From assembly GCA_023376005.1 (NCBI GenBank), contig CM042181.1, positions 26,512,694 through 26,576,693 on the forward strand: a DNA stretch of 64,000 bases, in the 5' to 3' direction. The stretch comes from Doryteuthis pealeii. Lineage: Eukaryota > Mollusca > Cephalopoda > Myopsida > Loliginidae. The notes beneath the pieces are model-generated. The model ran no database searches. It saw only the letters and a list, made by a program, of their open reading frames with translations, and was not told where the DNA came from. The translations under genes were made by a program, and so were the position numbers. Numbering within the stretch: position 1 is the first letter of the stretch; the number at the start of each line of letters is the position of its first letter. This document shows positions 43,335-55,623 of this stretch, one piece after another.

Positions 43335-43803
43335 ATATCTTGGTCTTTTCTTTTTTTCAACATTTTTTTTCTTCCGGTTGATGTTTGGTAGTATATTTTT
43401 ACAATCAAACTATTTGCTGGGTTTTTTCTCTCGCAAGGATTTACCAACACGCTTGGTATATATATATAATATATATAAGCTTGCGCTTCTAAATTAATTA
43501 TAAAAATTATTTAAGAAATATCTTTCTTAAAAATCTTTTTTCTAAAACTATTCTTAAATTTATTTTTTAGATGAATCCTTGATTAACTATAATATATATA
43601 TTTGCACACGGCCCTGTCGATTACGACTAATTTTAACATATGTATTCGACTCATATGTTGTCCTAACAGGTACTACCACTCGGATCACAGTGGATCTCAT
43701 AAATGTCTACTTAAGATGTGTGGTTAAATAGTAATAAACTAAAGATCTAAAAAGTAATATATATTTAGCAAACAGTTTATAACGTAATAAATGATTTACT
43801 TAC

Positions 43804-43922
43804 CGTGTATTTGTTGATATTTATTTACTAAAGGTGAGTTAAGGTAGATTTCACCTGAGTCAGGTTAATACTAAACATCTGAGACGTGTCGGTAATACTA
43901 ACTTCAGTGCATTGTAGGGAGC
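43804..43922 (-). pseudogene. Cadherin exon Z (first half of an EC repeat), frameshifted left-arm copy
   Basis: It begins A-P-Y-N-A-L-K after acceptor ATTCAG and ends at donor GTAAGTAAA, but the frame breaks after about eight codons. In other frames Q-M-F-S-I-N and G-E-I-Y-L-N appear. The right-arm copy (55500-55623) supports N-P-D-S-G-E-I-Y-L-N-S at this place. Each arm has different indels. Confidence 0.75.
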
Positions 43923-45559
43923 CTGAATATTATAAAAGGAAAAGATTATAATCATTTTGTGCCACTTATTATAAAATGTAAATAATCACAAGATATAAAA
44001 ATATGTATTAACTCAACAATCATCTCGTAGAGATTTGTCCTTGCTTCAATGCAATAGTCAACTTTATGGATAAAATCAATTCGCTATCATGGTGCCAACT
44101 ATGGAATACACTACTTGTCATTAAGATTCTCCAATTAAATTCTCATTTAAAAAAACAAAAATAAGCTAGCTTAGTAAATGACAAAAACAATGTAAATGCT
44201 TGGTGTGTAATATTAGAATATATATTGTCTGTTAAATATCAAATTATAATTTTGTTTGATTCTAGAATAGATGAAGCTGGAATGAATGAACTCAATATAT
44301 CAGCTTTTGTGACTTGTGCTTGAATTTTAACTGCTTTTTCTAACTTACTAAGTTTCAGTTATTGGTTGAAATATATATATATATATATATATATATTATT
44401 ATATATATATATATATATATAAGCTTGGTAGGTGACCAGCATAGGAGAAGGTTATTCTTGAATTCGAAATCAGGAGCTGGTGCCCTTAAGTCTCATTTTA
44501 GCAACCTCCTTCAAAAATACTGCTGCCAAGCTGTATCAACTTTGGACAAGATCTGTGGTATGAAAAGGAGGGAGACTTGCTGCATTGGCAACTGGTCTTC
44601 CTTACAACTTTGCTTATGTCTTTTAGATCCAGCTGTAGATCTTATTAGTCATTAGAGAGTAATAGATATCACTGTTTATTTTTTTGGTCTTTCTATAGAT
44701 AACATGAAAACGTCATTTGTATGATTTTTAGTAACTGTTCATTTTATTTGGATTAAATTGGTATTGTAATCAAATTATGATTTCTCTTTAGTTACATTTA
44801 GTGTATAAATTAAAGTTGTAAATGTAACAACTATTGTAGAACAATGGTTATGGTTAGTATTTTAAAAAAATGTCAATGTTTAAAGCATTTTGGAAAGAAT
44901 ATGAATTACAAAGTAGTGTATCAGATAGTAATGACAAAGTAAAAGTAAGTTTTATAATCTTTTATAATTTGTAATACTGTTGAAGTAAATTGATTTTTTT
45001 GTTGTTAATTTTGAATATTATTAGGAATGTTTCTTTGAACTTTAGGGGGCTCTCTTCTCGTTAGTTAAACTACATAGAGAGCTCCACATACTAATCTTCG
45101 CGACGAATCATTATACAAAAGCCAGGGTGATCTTTCAGTTAAGTGAATATATATATATATATTAATAATTTGAAGGCAATACAATGCGTATAAAAATAAA
45201 ACAAAAGATGATTGTTTTTTTGTCTTATCAATTTCAAAGAACACTTTATCAACAGAGACGAAAATCAGAAATGGACGTGCTTATTTTTTTTTGTTGGCGT
45301 GGTGATACTTTCTTTTTTTCTTCTTTTTTTCCTCTTCTTCTTCTTCTCCTTTCTCATCTCTTCCCCCTTCTTTATGTTATAAAAAAAATGGGCGAATAAC
45401 TGCAATTTCTCATTTTTTTTTCTAAATATTTTTTTGAGAACGAATGCTTAAGATCCTACCTTGTATATGTATCCAATATTGTTTGTTTATCTCCGGTTCA
45501 AAATTTGTATTGTGGCAAACATGGCGACAATGTACCATCCAATATATATATATCACTTA

Positions 45560-46395
45560 ACTGAAAGATCACCTGTTTTGTGTAATGGTTCGTCGTCAAT
45601 TAGTCATAGAATAGATTGCATTACTACCAATGCCACTTGAATCTTCATCACTGGTTTTTGAATAAAACGTTTTAATTTGTGATAAAGAGTTTGCCCAATA
45701 GGGTTATCTTCCCTTAGTGCGAGGATTTCGCCAATAGGTGGCTGGGTATTTAACGCAGCTCGGATATTTTTCTCACTCTCTACTAATCTTCATGAACTCT
45801 ATCATTTCTTTAGGACTTGTCATATCTGTTTTGTATCGTGTTGTATTTTTTGTATGTCATTCATCCATGTGCTCAGACAATAAAGTCTGTATTTTTCTAT
45901 ATACTCTTTTGTCTGGATTATTTTATGTATATATATATATTTATCAACCTTTCGCACGAGCATGATGCGACACAAGGTCAAATTTCTTAAGCGGAGTTTA
46001 TCAGGTTTGAATTCAGAGTTTTCCTTCCCTAGACCGGTTGCCTAACCATGGTTAAAGAGCCCAGTCTGCCCTACTATTTACCATAGCTGGAGGGAGAGTA
46101 GGTTCATACCTTTCCCAAGGGTATTAGCGCTATATGAATGCAATTACCACGTCCAGGATTTGAACTCGGGGCGACGATCCATTTCCCAAGACTTTAACCA
46201 TTACATCACGCATTCTTTTATGTGATTTCTCACTCTCTTTCTCTTAATCTTCATGAACTCTTTATCACTTCTTTAGGAGTTGTCATATCTGTTTTGTTTT
46301 CGTGTTGTATTTTATGTATCATCCATGTGTTCAGACAATAAAGTCTGTATTTGTCTATATACTCTTTTGTCTGGATTATTTATGTATATATGTGA
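45560..46395 (+). repeat. Duplicated LTR-like repeat flanking a SINE
   Basis: A block with GGGTATTTAACGCAGC, CTTCATGAACTC and ACAATAAAGTCTGTATT (a possible poly-A signal) ends at about 45930. Its second half recurs at 46219-46395 after a SINE at 45950-46215. The mirror copy is at about 52980-53640. Confidence 0.45.
45950..46215 (-). mobile_element. SINE S1 copy in left palindrome arm
   Basis: Full-length reverse copy, tail first (CGCACGAGCATGATGCG) and tRNA-like head near 46200. The mirror copy is at about 53164-53450 on the plus strand. Confidence 0.65.
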
Positions 46396-46521
46396 TTACG
46401 TTGAACGGTTACTCTGAGCCTTCTAACGTATTATAAGAATGCACATCATATTTTTAAAAGTTGAATAAACAGACCGAAAGTGATTCAAATTGTTGTAAAA
46501 CGTCTTTATCATATTACTTAC

Positions 46522-46705
46522 CACCGTATCATCATCTTTTGCTTTCACTTGATAGAGCGGTTGGCTTAAACTATGAGTTTCAAAATGCACTTATTGACAT
46601 TAAGTGGTGAGGTAAACTGGTGTGTGTAAGTTCCTGACACAAGCACTGTTAAAATCCCAATGTTCTCTTCGGAGGATTTCCGCCATCACGCGCCATTACC
46701 GGAAT
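46522..46705 (-). pseudogene. Cadherin exon AA (second half of an EC repeat), frameshifted left-arm copy
   Basis: It starts I-P-V-M-A-R-D-G-G-N-P-P-K-R-T after acceptor TTTGCAG and ends Y-Q-V-K-A-K-D-D-D-T-V at donor GTAAGTAA. The linker and middle are scrambled by indels. The right-arm copy is at 52659-52850. Confidence 0.78.
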
Positions 46706-46867
46706 CTGCAAAAAAAACAAACAAAGAAAAGTTTTTGAAAGATGTTATGATATAAGTTATTCGCAACATTAAAGGTTAAAAAATAATCTCTACACATAAA
46801 AGACGGTTGATGTGTATATATGTATGTTGTTTGGATGAACTAATAATAAAACAGTTAACAAATAAGT

Positions 46868-46907
<40 letters not shown>

Positions 46908-47429
46908 ATATATATAAGTGTGGTGTGTGTGTGTGTGTGTGTGTGTGGTGTTTTGGCAGCTTTTTTTCTTTTAAACATGTTGTGTTAAACTATACTCATT
47001 CTTGACGACGAGTTTTTTGTCAATCTTTAACTGTCTGGTCATCTTTGTCAGGTGGAAACTGGTGTAAGCACTCCACCAAAGGTTTCTTCACGGGAGCTTT
47101 CGCATGTCTTTCTGCCATTTTAGGTATGAACGGATGGATTGTTTCTGTTGTCTCGCTTTTAAACGAGCAGTAGCGTAGGAATTTTGGTAGTGAGAGATAG
47201 TAGGAATTGGTTGTGGGTTCACAAGTTCGTTTCAAACGAACAGTAGCAGTAGAGCGTTTTTGTAAGAGGGGGGGGGTCACAAGTTTGCGAGAAGGTAAGG
47301 GGAATGGTGGAAGGAAGATAGGCGGAAATTATAAGCATTTGAGGACATGTTGACTTGCTTCGAAGTTTATTTTGTTTAAGGTGGGTTTAATTTTGTTTGA
47401 TATATAGAGCTTCGATTATTTGAAGTTTT

Positions 47430-47489
<60 letters not shown>

Positions 47490-47496
<7 letters not shown>

Positions 47497-47681
47497 ATTG
47501 GTTCTTGCTTTTTGTTCAAAACTTATGAAGATTTAATTTATATTCGAAGATTAAATATTACATACAAATAGCATTGAACTTAAAAATATCCAGCATTTGT
47601 GAATCTCAAAAGTAAACAAATCAACACGAGTTATTTTTGTCTCTTACCTTTACCCAGGAGAACACTGGTAGTCGCTTCTAG
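47490..47681 (+). mobile_element. Second Helitron-like family, another 3' part
   Basis: It shares TCCAGCATTTGTGAAT, AAGTAAACAAATCAA and the final TCGCTTCTAG before T with 41165-41415. The copy is noisy because it lies in the inner palindrome arm. Confidence 0.4.
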
Positions 47682-48700
47682 TATGTACATTTAAAGTCGG
47701 TTTGATTGGTCGTTTTTACGGCATGTAAAACCTTGTTATGTTTTTGGTTTGGTGATAGTCGCAAAGTGTTTGGCGGGAAGTACGAAAAGACAAGAAGAAA
47801 TGAACAAAGAAACAATAGATAGACTAGACAGAAATCTTAGGTATAACAAAGAAGTGTAACAAAGACTCATCTGGACAAACGGAATTTAACAAGAGAAAGG
47901 ACTTCCGGTCAACCGACAAAGAGATGTGTTGGACGGACTTATACATACTTAAGTACAGTCAAACAGCAGTGGGGCAGAAGCAGTCAAAGTGAGAGACACG
48001 AGAAACGTTGCGTGACCGCGCCGTCACGCACCATCGCAGCCAGCGGTCAGTGGGTTCGGCCACCCTCTTGCCTCAGATCCTAACAGTAGTAGTAGTAGTA
48101 GTGGTAGTTTACATTTGTCAACGCCGCCACTCACCCACTGCACCAGTACAGCCGAGATGAGAGAAATAAAGTCAATCTCCTCACACATAGAGCATGCCTT
48201 GTGAAGTCATTTAAGCGACCACTAGATACATCGTCTAGGGTTAGAAACGATCTCACTGGTATACCAGCAACGTATACGATTCAGCGTGAGTTTGAAGATG
48301 CCAGTATAACATGTACGATTTTGTGGCCCGAGTCGAGCGCTATGCACAGTTAGTCTCTACGGCATGTCAACGAATCATATTTTTTTCAATCAAATTAATT
48401 GTTTAGAAAAATTGACGAATTTTTTGTTAACAATAAATAACCCTTAACTTTTGCCGAGCGGTTGCTACAAAATTTCGGTATTTTCAACTGGTTCTCTATT
48501 ATAAAAGGATCAAGTAACAGACACAGGTTGGTTCCCAGACAGAAACAAAAGATGTTAAGTATGTGTTTACGTAGGGATTTATTCGTGCAAGAAATGGAAA
48601 CGTACGAGATCCACCTGCCAACAGCCGTTACGGTAGGATCACAGTGGTGGAGAGCCACTGTGAGCGTTTTAAAGTAGACGAAGAGTTAAAAACAACTTAC

Positions 48701-48834
48701 CCATATGAAAACTGTTGCTGCTGATTGAAGAAATACTCTTTTTAATCGTTATTTGCCTGTCGTTGCAATCAATCGTAAAAATTCTTCAGGGTTTTGATCT
48801 CCTTCAATGCTGATGTAACAGGTTGAAAATGACT
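48701..48834 (-). pseudogene. Cadherin exon BB (first half of an EC repeat), frameshifted left-arm copy
   Basis: It contains Y-I-S-I-E-G-D-Q-N-P-E-E-F and, after a slip, Q-I-T-I-K-K-S-I-S-S, between acceptor TTCCAG and donor GTAAGTTG. It is the most 5' exon visible on this strand. The palindrome turns back about 0.8 kb further right. Confidence 0.75.
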
Positions 48835-48899
48835 CTGGAATAGGATGGAAAACGTAATGAATTAAATTAAATATTCAATACAATCTTTCTTGATGTATT

Positions 48900-49165
48900 T
48901 ACTCAATCCTCCACCATAGGCCATGAGTGACACAAGGGTCATTTTTGTGGTGGAAAGTGGTTTGAATTTGGAGTTTTCTATCTCTAGATGGTTGCCTAAC
49001 AAAGCTGAACGAGCCCGTTAGCTACTACTTACCCAGTAGCTGGGGAAAGAGGAATAAATGCATGCCTTTTGCGAGTTGAAGTGAAACACAGTCTACGTCC
49101 AGGATTTGAACGGGGGGGGAATTGCGGTTTGCCGATTCCGTTCCTAATACGATAAACGCACCTGC
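48900..49165 (-). mobile_element. SINE S1-like copy in left palindrome arm (diverged)
   Basis: It has AGTGACACAAGGGTCA, TAGATGGTTGCCTAAC, TACCCAGTAGCTGG and GTCCAGGATTTGAAC in the S1 order. The mirror copy is at about 50140-50425. Confidence 0.5.
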
Positions 49166-50478
49166 TATAGTAATAGTAGGGTAGACTGGTTATTTAAGCT
49201 TGGTAATAACACTTGATCGAGGAGAAGGAAAAATTCTTAATTCAAAACCAAAGAGCTTCTCTTTCCTTAGTAACTACTTAAGAGTTCTATTTACTCTTTC
49301 CTCTACTAAAAACAGAACAGAAAGAACAAAAAAAAAAAAAAAAAAAGAAAAAACAAAAAGAAAAACAATAGCGGAAGGATGAAGTATTCATGCATTGAAG
49401 ACAAATTATGCACAAAACCATTATAAACTAAGTGACCATGTGGCGTTAATGGAAACTGGAATAGTGAGACTGGTTTAAAGAGGGGTGATTTGTTTCTGGA
49501 AATAAACCAGAAACTGTTAATTTGGGATTTTAGAATAAACAGAGCACTGGGTAGTTTTTCGGAGAATGGTTTATCAAGTAATTGAAAAAAATATTATGGA
49601 AATTCAGCATAAAATAGCGATATTATATTACTTGATAACATTTGAAAACATATTGATGTTTTGTTATGTTTTTTCAATTGCTTTTTTCAAACATGTTATT
49701 TTCATACTGTCGGATTAATTTCCATATATTTTTCATTACTTTGAATATACATATCAACGGAAAAACACCCAGTAGCTTCTGTTTATTCTAAACATTACCC
49801 AATTAACAGTTCTGGGTTTATTTCAGAAACAAATCACCCCCATCTTTAAAACAGTCTCACCTATTCAGTTTCCATTACGCCACAGGTCACTTAGTTTAAA
49901 TGGTTTGCAGTTATTTTGCTTCATGCATGAATATCTTCTCCTTCCGCTATTTGTTTTTTCTTTTTGGTTGTTCTTTTTTTTTTTTTTTTTTGTTCTTTTT
50001 GTTCTGTTTTTTAGTTAGAGGAAAGAGTAAAATAGGAAACTCTTAAAGTAGTTTAACTAGGAAGAGGAGCCTCTTTGGTTTGAATTAAGAATTTTTCCTT
50101 CTCCTCGTCAGTTTATTTACAGCTTAAATAACCCATTACCCTACTATTTACTTATAAGCAGTGCGTTTATCGTATTAAGGAAACGGATCGAGGCAAACCG
50201 CTTTACAATCACTGGACGAGACTTTGTTTCACTTACCTCGCAAAAGGCATGCATTTATCTCCTATTTTCCCAGCTATGGGTAAGTAGTAGGCAGTGACTG
50301 GCTCGTTAGCTTTGGTTAGGCAACAGTCTAGGAGATTAGAAACTCCAAATTCAAACAGCTTCACCACTAAAAATTGACCTTAGGGTCACATCTTGGCCAT
50401 GGTGGAGGGAATTGGTAAATACATCAAGAAAGATTTATTGATATTTAATTATTCATTTACGTTTTCATTTTATTCCAG

Positions 50479-50610
50479 AGTCCATTTCAAACTTTACATT
50501 ACAGCATTGAAGGAGAATCAAACCCTGAATGATAATTTTTTACGATTGATGCAACGAGCAGAATAACGTTAAAAGAGTATTCTTCATCAATAAGCAGCAA
50601 ACAGTTTTCA
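50479..50610 (+). pseudogene. Right-arm inverted copy of cadherin exon BB
   Basis: It follows acceptor TTCCAG and precedes GTAAGTTG, as in the left-arm copy. S-I-E-G-E-S-N-P-E is readable before frames break. Indels differ from those of the left copy. Confidence 0.75.
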
Positions 50611-52658
50611 GTAAGTTGTTTTTAACTCTGCGTTACTTTTAAAACGCTCCAGTGGCTCTCTCACCAATGTGATCCTACCGTAACCTGTTGGCAGTGATCT
50701 CGTAAGTTTCATTTCTTTGCACTGAAACATCCCTACGCTAAACACACTAACATCTTTTGTGTTGTCTGGGAACAACCTGTGTCTGTTACTTGATCTTTTA
50801 TAATAGAGAACCAGTTGAAAAAATACCGAAATTTTGTACAACCGCTCGGCAAGAGTAAGGGTTATTTAATTGTTAACAAAAATTCGGTCAATTTTTTTCT
50901 TAAAAAATTATTTGATTGAAAAAATATAGACTTCGTTTGACATGCGTTAGAGATAACTTGTTGCAATAGCGCTCCGACTCGAGCACAAATCGTACATGTT
51001 ATATTACTGGCATTTCAAATCACGCTGAATCGGATACGTTGTGGTATACAGTGGAAGATCGTTTGTAACTAGACGAATGTATCTAAGTGGGTCGCTTAAA
51101 TGATTCACAAGGCATGCTCTTTGTAGTAGGAGATTTGACTTTTATTTCTCTTCATCTCGGCTGGTGAACGTCGGATGCACTGTGGGTGAGTGGCGGCTCC
51201 GTTTGACATGAAACTACACTACTACTACTACTACTGTATAGGATCTGAGGCAAAGAGGGAGTGACCGACCTTCACTGACCTGCTGGTGCGAGGTGCGTGA
51301 CCGGCGCAGAGTCAGCACTTCTCGTCCTGTCTCCACTTGACGCTACTGCCAACTGCTGTTTTGAGGACCTTAAGTTGATAGTCGTCCACATCTTTGTTTC
51401 GTGATTGACGGAAGTCCTTTCTTCTTGTTCAATTCCCGTTGTCAGATGAGTGCTTTTGTTACAACTTTCTTTTGTTATACTAAGATTTCTGTCTAGTGTA
51501 TCTTATTGTTCTTCTGTTTCAATTATCTTCTTGTCTTTCGTACTTCCCGCGCAAACACTATGCGACTATCACAACCATAAGATAACAACAGGTTTTACAT
51601 AGCCGTAAAAAACGACCCAATCAACCGACCTTTTATGTACCATACTAGAAGCGACACCCAGTGTCTCCTGGTAAAGGTAGAGACAAATAACTCGTGTTGA
51701 ATTGTTTACTTTGAGATTAACAAATGCTGGATATTTTTAAGTTACAATGCTTTTTTTTTTGTATTGATATTTAATTTAATCTTCGAATATAAATTAAATC
51801 TCATAAGTTTTTTGAACTAAAGCAGAAACCAATATTGAATATATATATATATAAATATATATTTATATATTATATATATTATATATATTATATATATATA
51901 TATAAACTTCAAATAAATAAAAAAAAAAAAAAAGTCGAGCTCTATATATAAACAAAAACAAACACCTTAAACAAACAACTCGAAGGCAAGTAACATGGTC
52001 CTCAGGCTTATATTTCCGCCTTCTTCTTCCACCATTCCCCTTACTTTCTCGCAAACTTTGACCCCCCCCCTCGTACAAAAAACGCTCTACTGCTAGTTCG
52101 TTTGACGACTGTGAACCCACAACCAATATCCCTACATCTCTCAGCTCCATTACTACGTATTGCCCGTTGTAAAGCGAGGACAACAGAACATTCCATCCGT
52201 TAATCATACCCTGAAAATGGCAGAAGACATGCCGAAAGACGTCCCGTGAGAAACCTATTGGTGGAGTGCTACACAAGTTCAACCCTGACAAAGCATGAAC
52301 AGACAGTATAGAAAGAATATGGAACAAAACTCGGATCCAGTCAAGAATGTCAGTAAGTTTAACACAACATGTTTAAACAGAAAAAAAAGCTGCCACAACA
52401 CACACACCACACCACACACACACACACACACAATTATAATATAATATATATATATATATTATTATATTATATATATTATTATGATAAATTGACTTATTTG
52501 TTAACTTTTATTTTAATTAGTATCCAAACAAACCATACATATATACACAATCACCGTCTTTTATGTATAGAGATATTTTTCTAACTTAGTATTTTGGCGA
52601 AATATTTATATCTAACATTCTTATTATCAAAAGCTTTTATTTTTGTTTGTTTTGTTGC

Positions 52659-52850
52659 AATTCGGTAATGGAGCGTGAATGGCAGGAAATCCTTCCGAAG
52701 AGAACATTGGATTTTAACAAGGCTCTGTGTTAAGGAACTTACACCCACCAGTTAATTAACTCACCACTTAATGTCAATAAGTGATTCTTTAAACTGCATA
52801 GTTTAAGCCAACCGCATCTACAAGTGGAAAGCAAAAGATGATCGATACAG
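52659..52850 (+). pseudogene. Right-arm inverted copy of cadherin exon AA
   Basis: It matches 46522-46705 with many indels. The ending corresponding to V-K-A-K-D-D-D-T is visible in pieces, and the donor GTAGGT follows. Confidence 0.7.
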
Positions 52851-55499
52851 GTAGGTAAATAATATGATAAAGACGTTTTACAACAATTTGAATCCTTTCG
52901 GTCTGTTTTATTCAACTTTTAAAATATGATGTGCATTCTAATAATACGTTAGAAGTCAGAGTAACGATTCAACGTAACACATATATACATAATTAATCCA
53001 GGACAAAGAGTATATATAGAAACAAATACAGAGTTTATTGTCATGAACACATGGATGATACATAAAATACAACACAAGAAGACAAAAACAGATAATGAAA
53101 CTCCTAAAGAAGTGATAAAGAGTTCATGAAGATTAGAGAAGAGGTGAGAATTCACAAAAAGGAAGGTTGCGGGATGTAATGGTTAAAGTCCTTGGAAAGG
53201 GACTCGTCGCCCCGAGTTCAAATCCTGACGTGGTAATTGCATTTCATCTATAGCGCTAATACCCTGGGAAAGGTATGAATACTTACGCGGCCCTCAGCTT
53301 ATGAGTAAATAGTAGGGCCGACTGGCTCTTTAACCATGGTTAGGCAACCGTAGTCTAGGAGAAGGAAAACTCTGAAATTCAAACCTTGAATAAACTCCGC
53401 TTAAAAATTCCTGTGTTCGCATCATGCTCGTGCCGAAAGCAGGTTGATAAATTAATTATTATACATAAAATTAATCCAGACCAAAAGCGTATATAGAAAA
53501 ATCAGACTTTATGTTCTGAGCACATGAATGAAATGACATACATAATAAAACAACAAAACAGAATATGAACAAGTCTAAAGAAATGATAAGGAGTTTTCAT
53601 GAAGAAATTGTAGAGAGTGAGAGAAATTATCGAGCTGCTGTTTAAATTACCAGCCACCTATTGGCGAAATCCTCGCACTAAGGAGATAACCCTTTGAGGC
53701 AAAAACTCTTTATCACCAATTAAACGTTTTATTCAAAACCATGATAAGATTCAAGTGTCATTGTAGTAATGGCAAAATCTATTCTCATGCGATATTGCGA
53801 CGAAACCATTACACAAAGCCAGGGTGATCTATGCAGTTAATGATATAAGCATATTTGATAGATACATGTTCGCATGTTGCCACAATACAAATTTTGACCG
53901 GATGAATGAACAAACAATATTGGATACATATACAAGTGGATCTAAGCATCTCGTTCTCAACAATATTTAGAAAAAAAAAATGAAAAATTGCAGTTATTCC
54001 GCCATTTTATTAATATAAACTAAAGAAGGGGAGAATGAGAAAGGAGAAGGAAGTAAGAAGAGAAAAAATAGAAGAAAAAAAAAGAAAGATATCACCACGC
54101 AACAAAAAAAAATTAAGCACGTCCATTTTCTGAATTTTCGTCTCTGTTATAAAGTGTTCTTGAAATTGATAAGACAAAGAACCAACATCTTTTTTGTTTA
54201 ATCTATTTTTATACGCATTGTCTTGCTTCAAATTTATATATAGTATAATATATCACTTAACTGAAAGATCACCCTGGCTTTGTATAATGATTTCGTCAGC
54301 GAAGATTAGTATGTTGAGCTCTCTATGTAGTATATTAACTAACGAGAAAGAGCCCCTAAAGTTCAAAGAAACATTCTCTATAATATTCAAAAATTAAACA
54401 AAAAAAGGCAATTTACTTAACAGTATTACAAATTATAAAGATTATAAAACTTACTTTTTACTTTGTCATTTACTATCTGATACACTCTGGTGTAAATTAC
54501 ATATCTTTTCCAAAATGCTTTTAACATTGACAGGTTTTTAAAATTACTAACATAACCATTGTTCTACAATAGTTGTTTACATTACAACTTTATTTATACA
54601 TAAATGTAACTAAAGAGAAATCATAATTTGATTACACATACCAATTTAATCCAAATAATGAACAGCTTACTAAAAATCATAAAATGACGTTTTCATGTTA
54701 TCTATGAAAGACAAAAAAAACTTAAACAGTGATATCTATTACTCGTCTAATGCACTAAAGATCTACAGCTGGATCGTGGATAAGCAAGTTGTAAGGGAAG
54801 ACAGTTGCCAATTGCAGCAAGTCTCCCTCTTTTCATACCACAGTCTTGTCCAAAGTTGAAATACAGCTTGGCAGCCAGTTATTTTTGAAGGCAGGTTGCT
54901 AATGAAGTGGAGGACTTAGGGCATCAAGCTCCATGATTCTCGATTCAGAAATTAACCAATCTCCATATGCTGCGTCACCTACCAGGCTATAATTATATAT
55001 AGCTATTATATATATAATATATATATATATAATATATATATTTCAAACAATACTGAAACTTAGTAAGTTTAGAAAAAGCAGTTAAAAATTCAAGCACAGT
55101 ACAAGCTGATTATGAGTTCTATTCATTCCCAAAGCTTCATTTTTCTAGAATCAAGACAAAATTATTAATTGATATTTAAAGACAATATATATTTCTAATA
55201 TATTACACCAAGGCATTACATGTTTTTGTATTTACTAAGCTAGCTTAGTTTTTTGTTTTTTTTAAATGAGAATTTAATTGAAGAATCTTTAATGACATGA
55301 TGTATGTATTCATGTTTGCACCAATGATAAGCAATTGATTTTATTCATAAAGTGAACTATTGCATTGAAGCAGGAACAAATCTCTACGAGAAATGAATTG
55401 TTGAGTTAATACAATTTTGATATCTTTGTGAATATTTTAATTTTATAATAAGTGGACAAAATGCATTTAATTAAATCTTTTCTGTTAATAATAGTTAAG

Positions 55500-55623
55500 G
55501 CTCCCACAATGCACTGAAGTTTCAGTTTACCGACACGTTCAGATGTTAAGTAATATAAACCCTGACTCAGGTGAAATCTACTTAAACTCACCTTTATGTA
55601 AATACAATATCAACAAATACACG
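55500..55623 (+). pseudogene. Right-arm inverted copy of cadherin exon Z
   Basis: It matches 43804-43922. It preserves a better reading of N-P-D-S-G-E-I-Y-L-N-S than the left arm, while its beginning is more damaged. Donor GTAAGTAAA is intact. Confidence 0.72.

Larger units (their letters stand above)
1875..48834 (-). other. Large multi-exon cadherin-repeat protein gene (internal part)
   Basis: Overview of the host gene; the exons are listed separately. It encodes a long run of extracellular cadherin (EC) repeats, so the product is inferred to be a cell-surface adhesion protein with an ectodomain of at least 14 EC repeats. Exons alternate between first-half and second-half EC modules and all clean ones are multiples of three with phase 0 junctions. 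The module has A-x-D-x-G-x-P-P and a terminal A-T-D-x-D, as in cadherins. The usual interdomain D-x-N-D-N is replaced by x-R-N or similar in nearly every repeat, and the L-D-R-E motif is missing. No start codon, signal peptide, EGF/laminin G module, membrane helix or tail is in the window, so Fat-like, Dachsous-like or CDH23-like assignment is not possible. No gene symbol is justified. Confidence 0.9.

Noticed and set aside
44362..44655. Plus-strand frame S-L-V-G-D-Q-H-R-R-R
   Set aside because: Starts inside a TA array, no recognised motif, lies in the noisy palindrome arm. Possibly a repeat.
47020..47280. Minus frame M-A-E-R-H-A-K-A-P-V-K-K-P
   Set aside because: Short, no splice or start support beyond a Met, and unrecognised; the mirror copy (about 52.1-52.3 kb) is out of frame.
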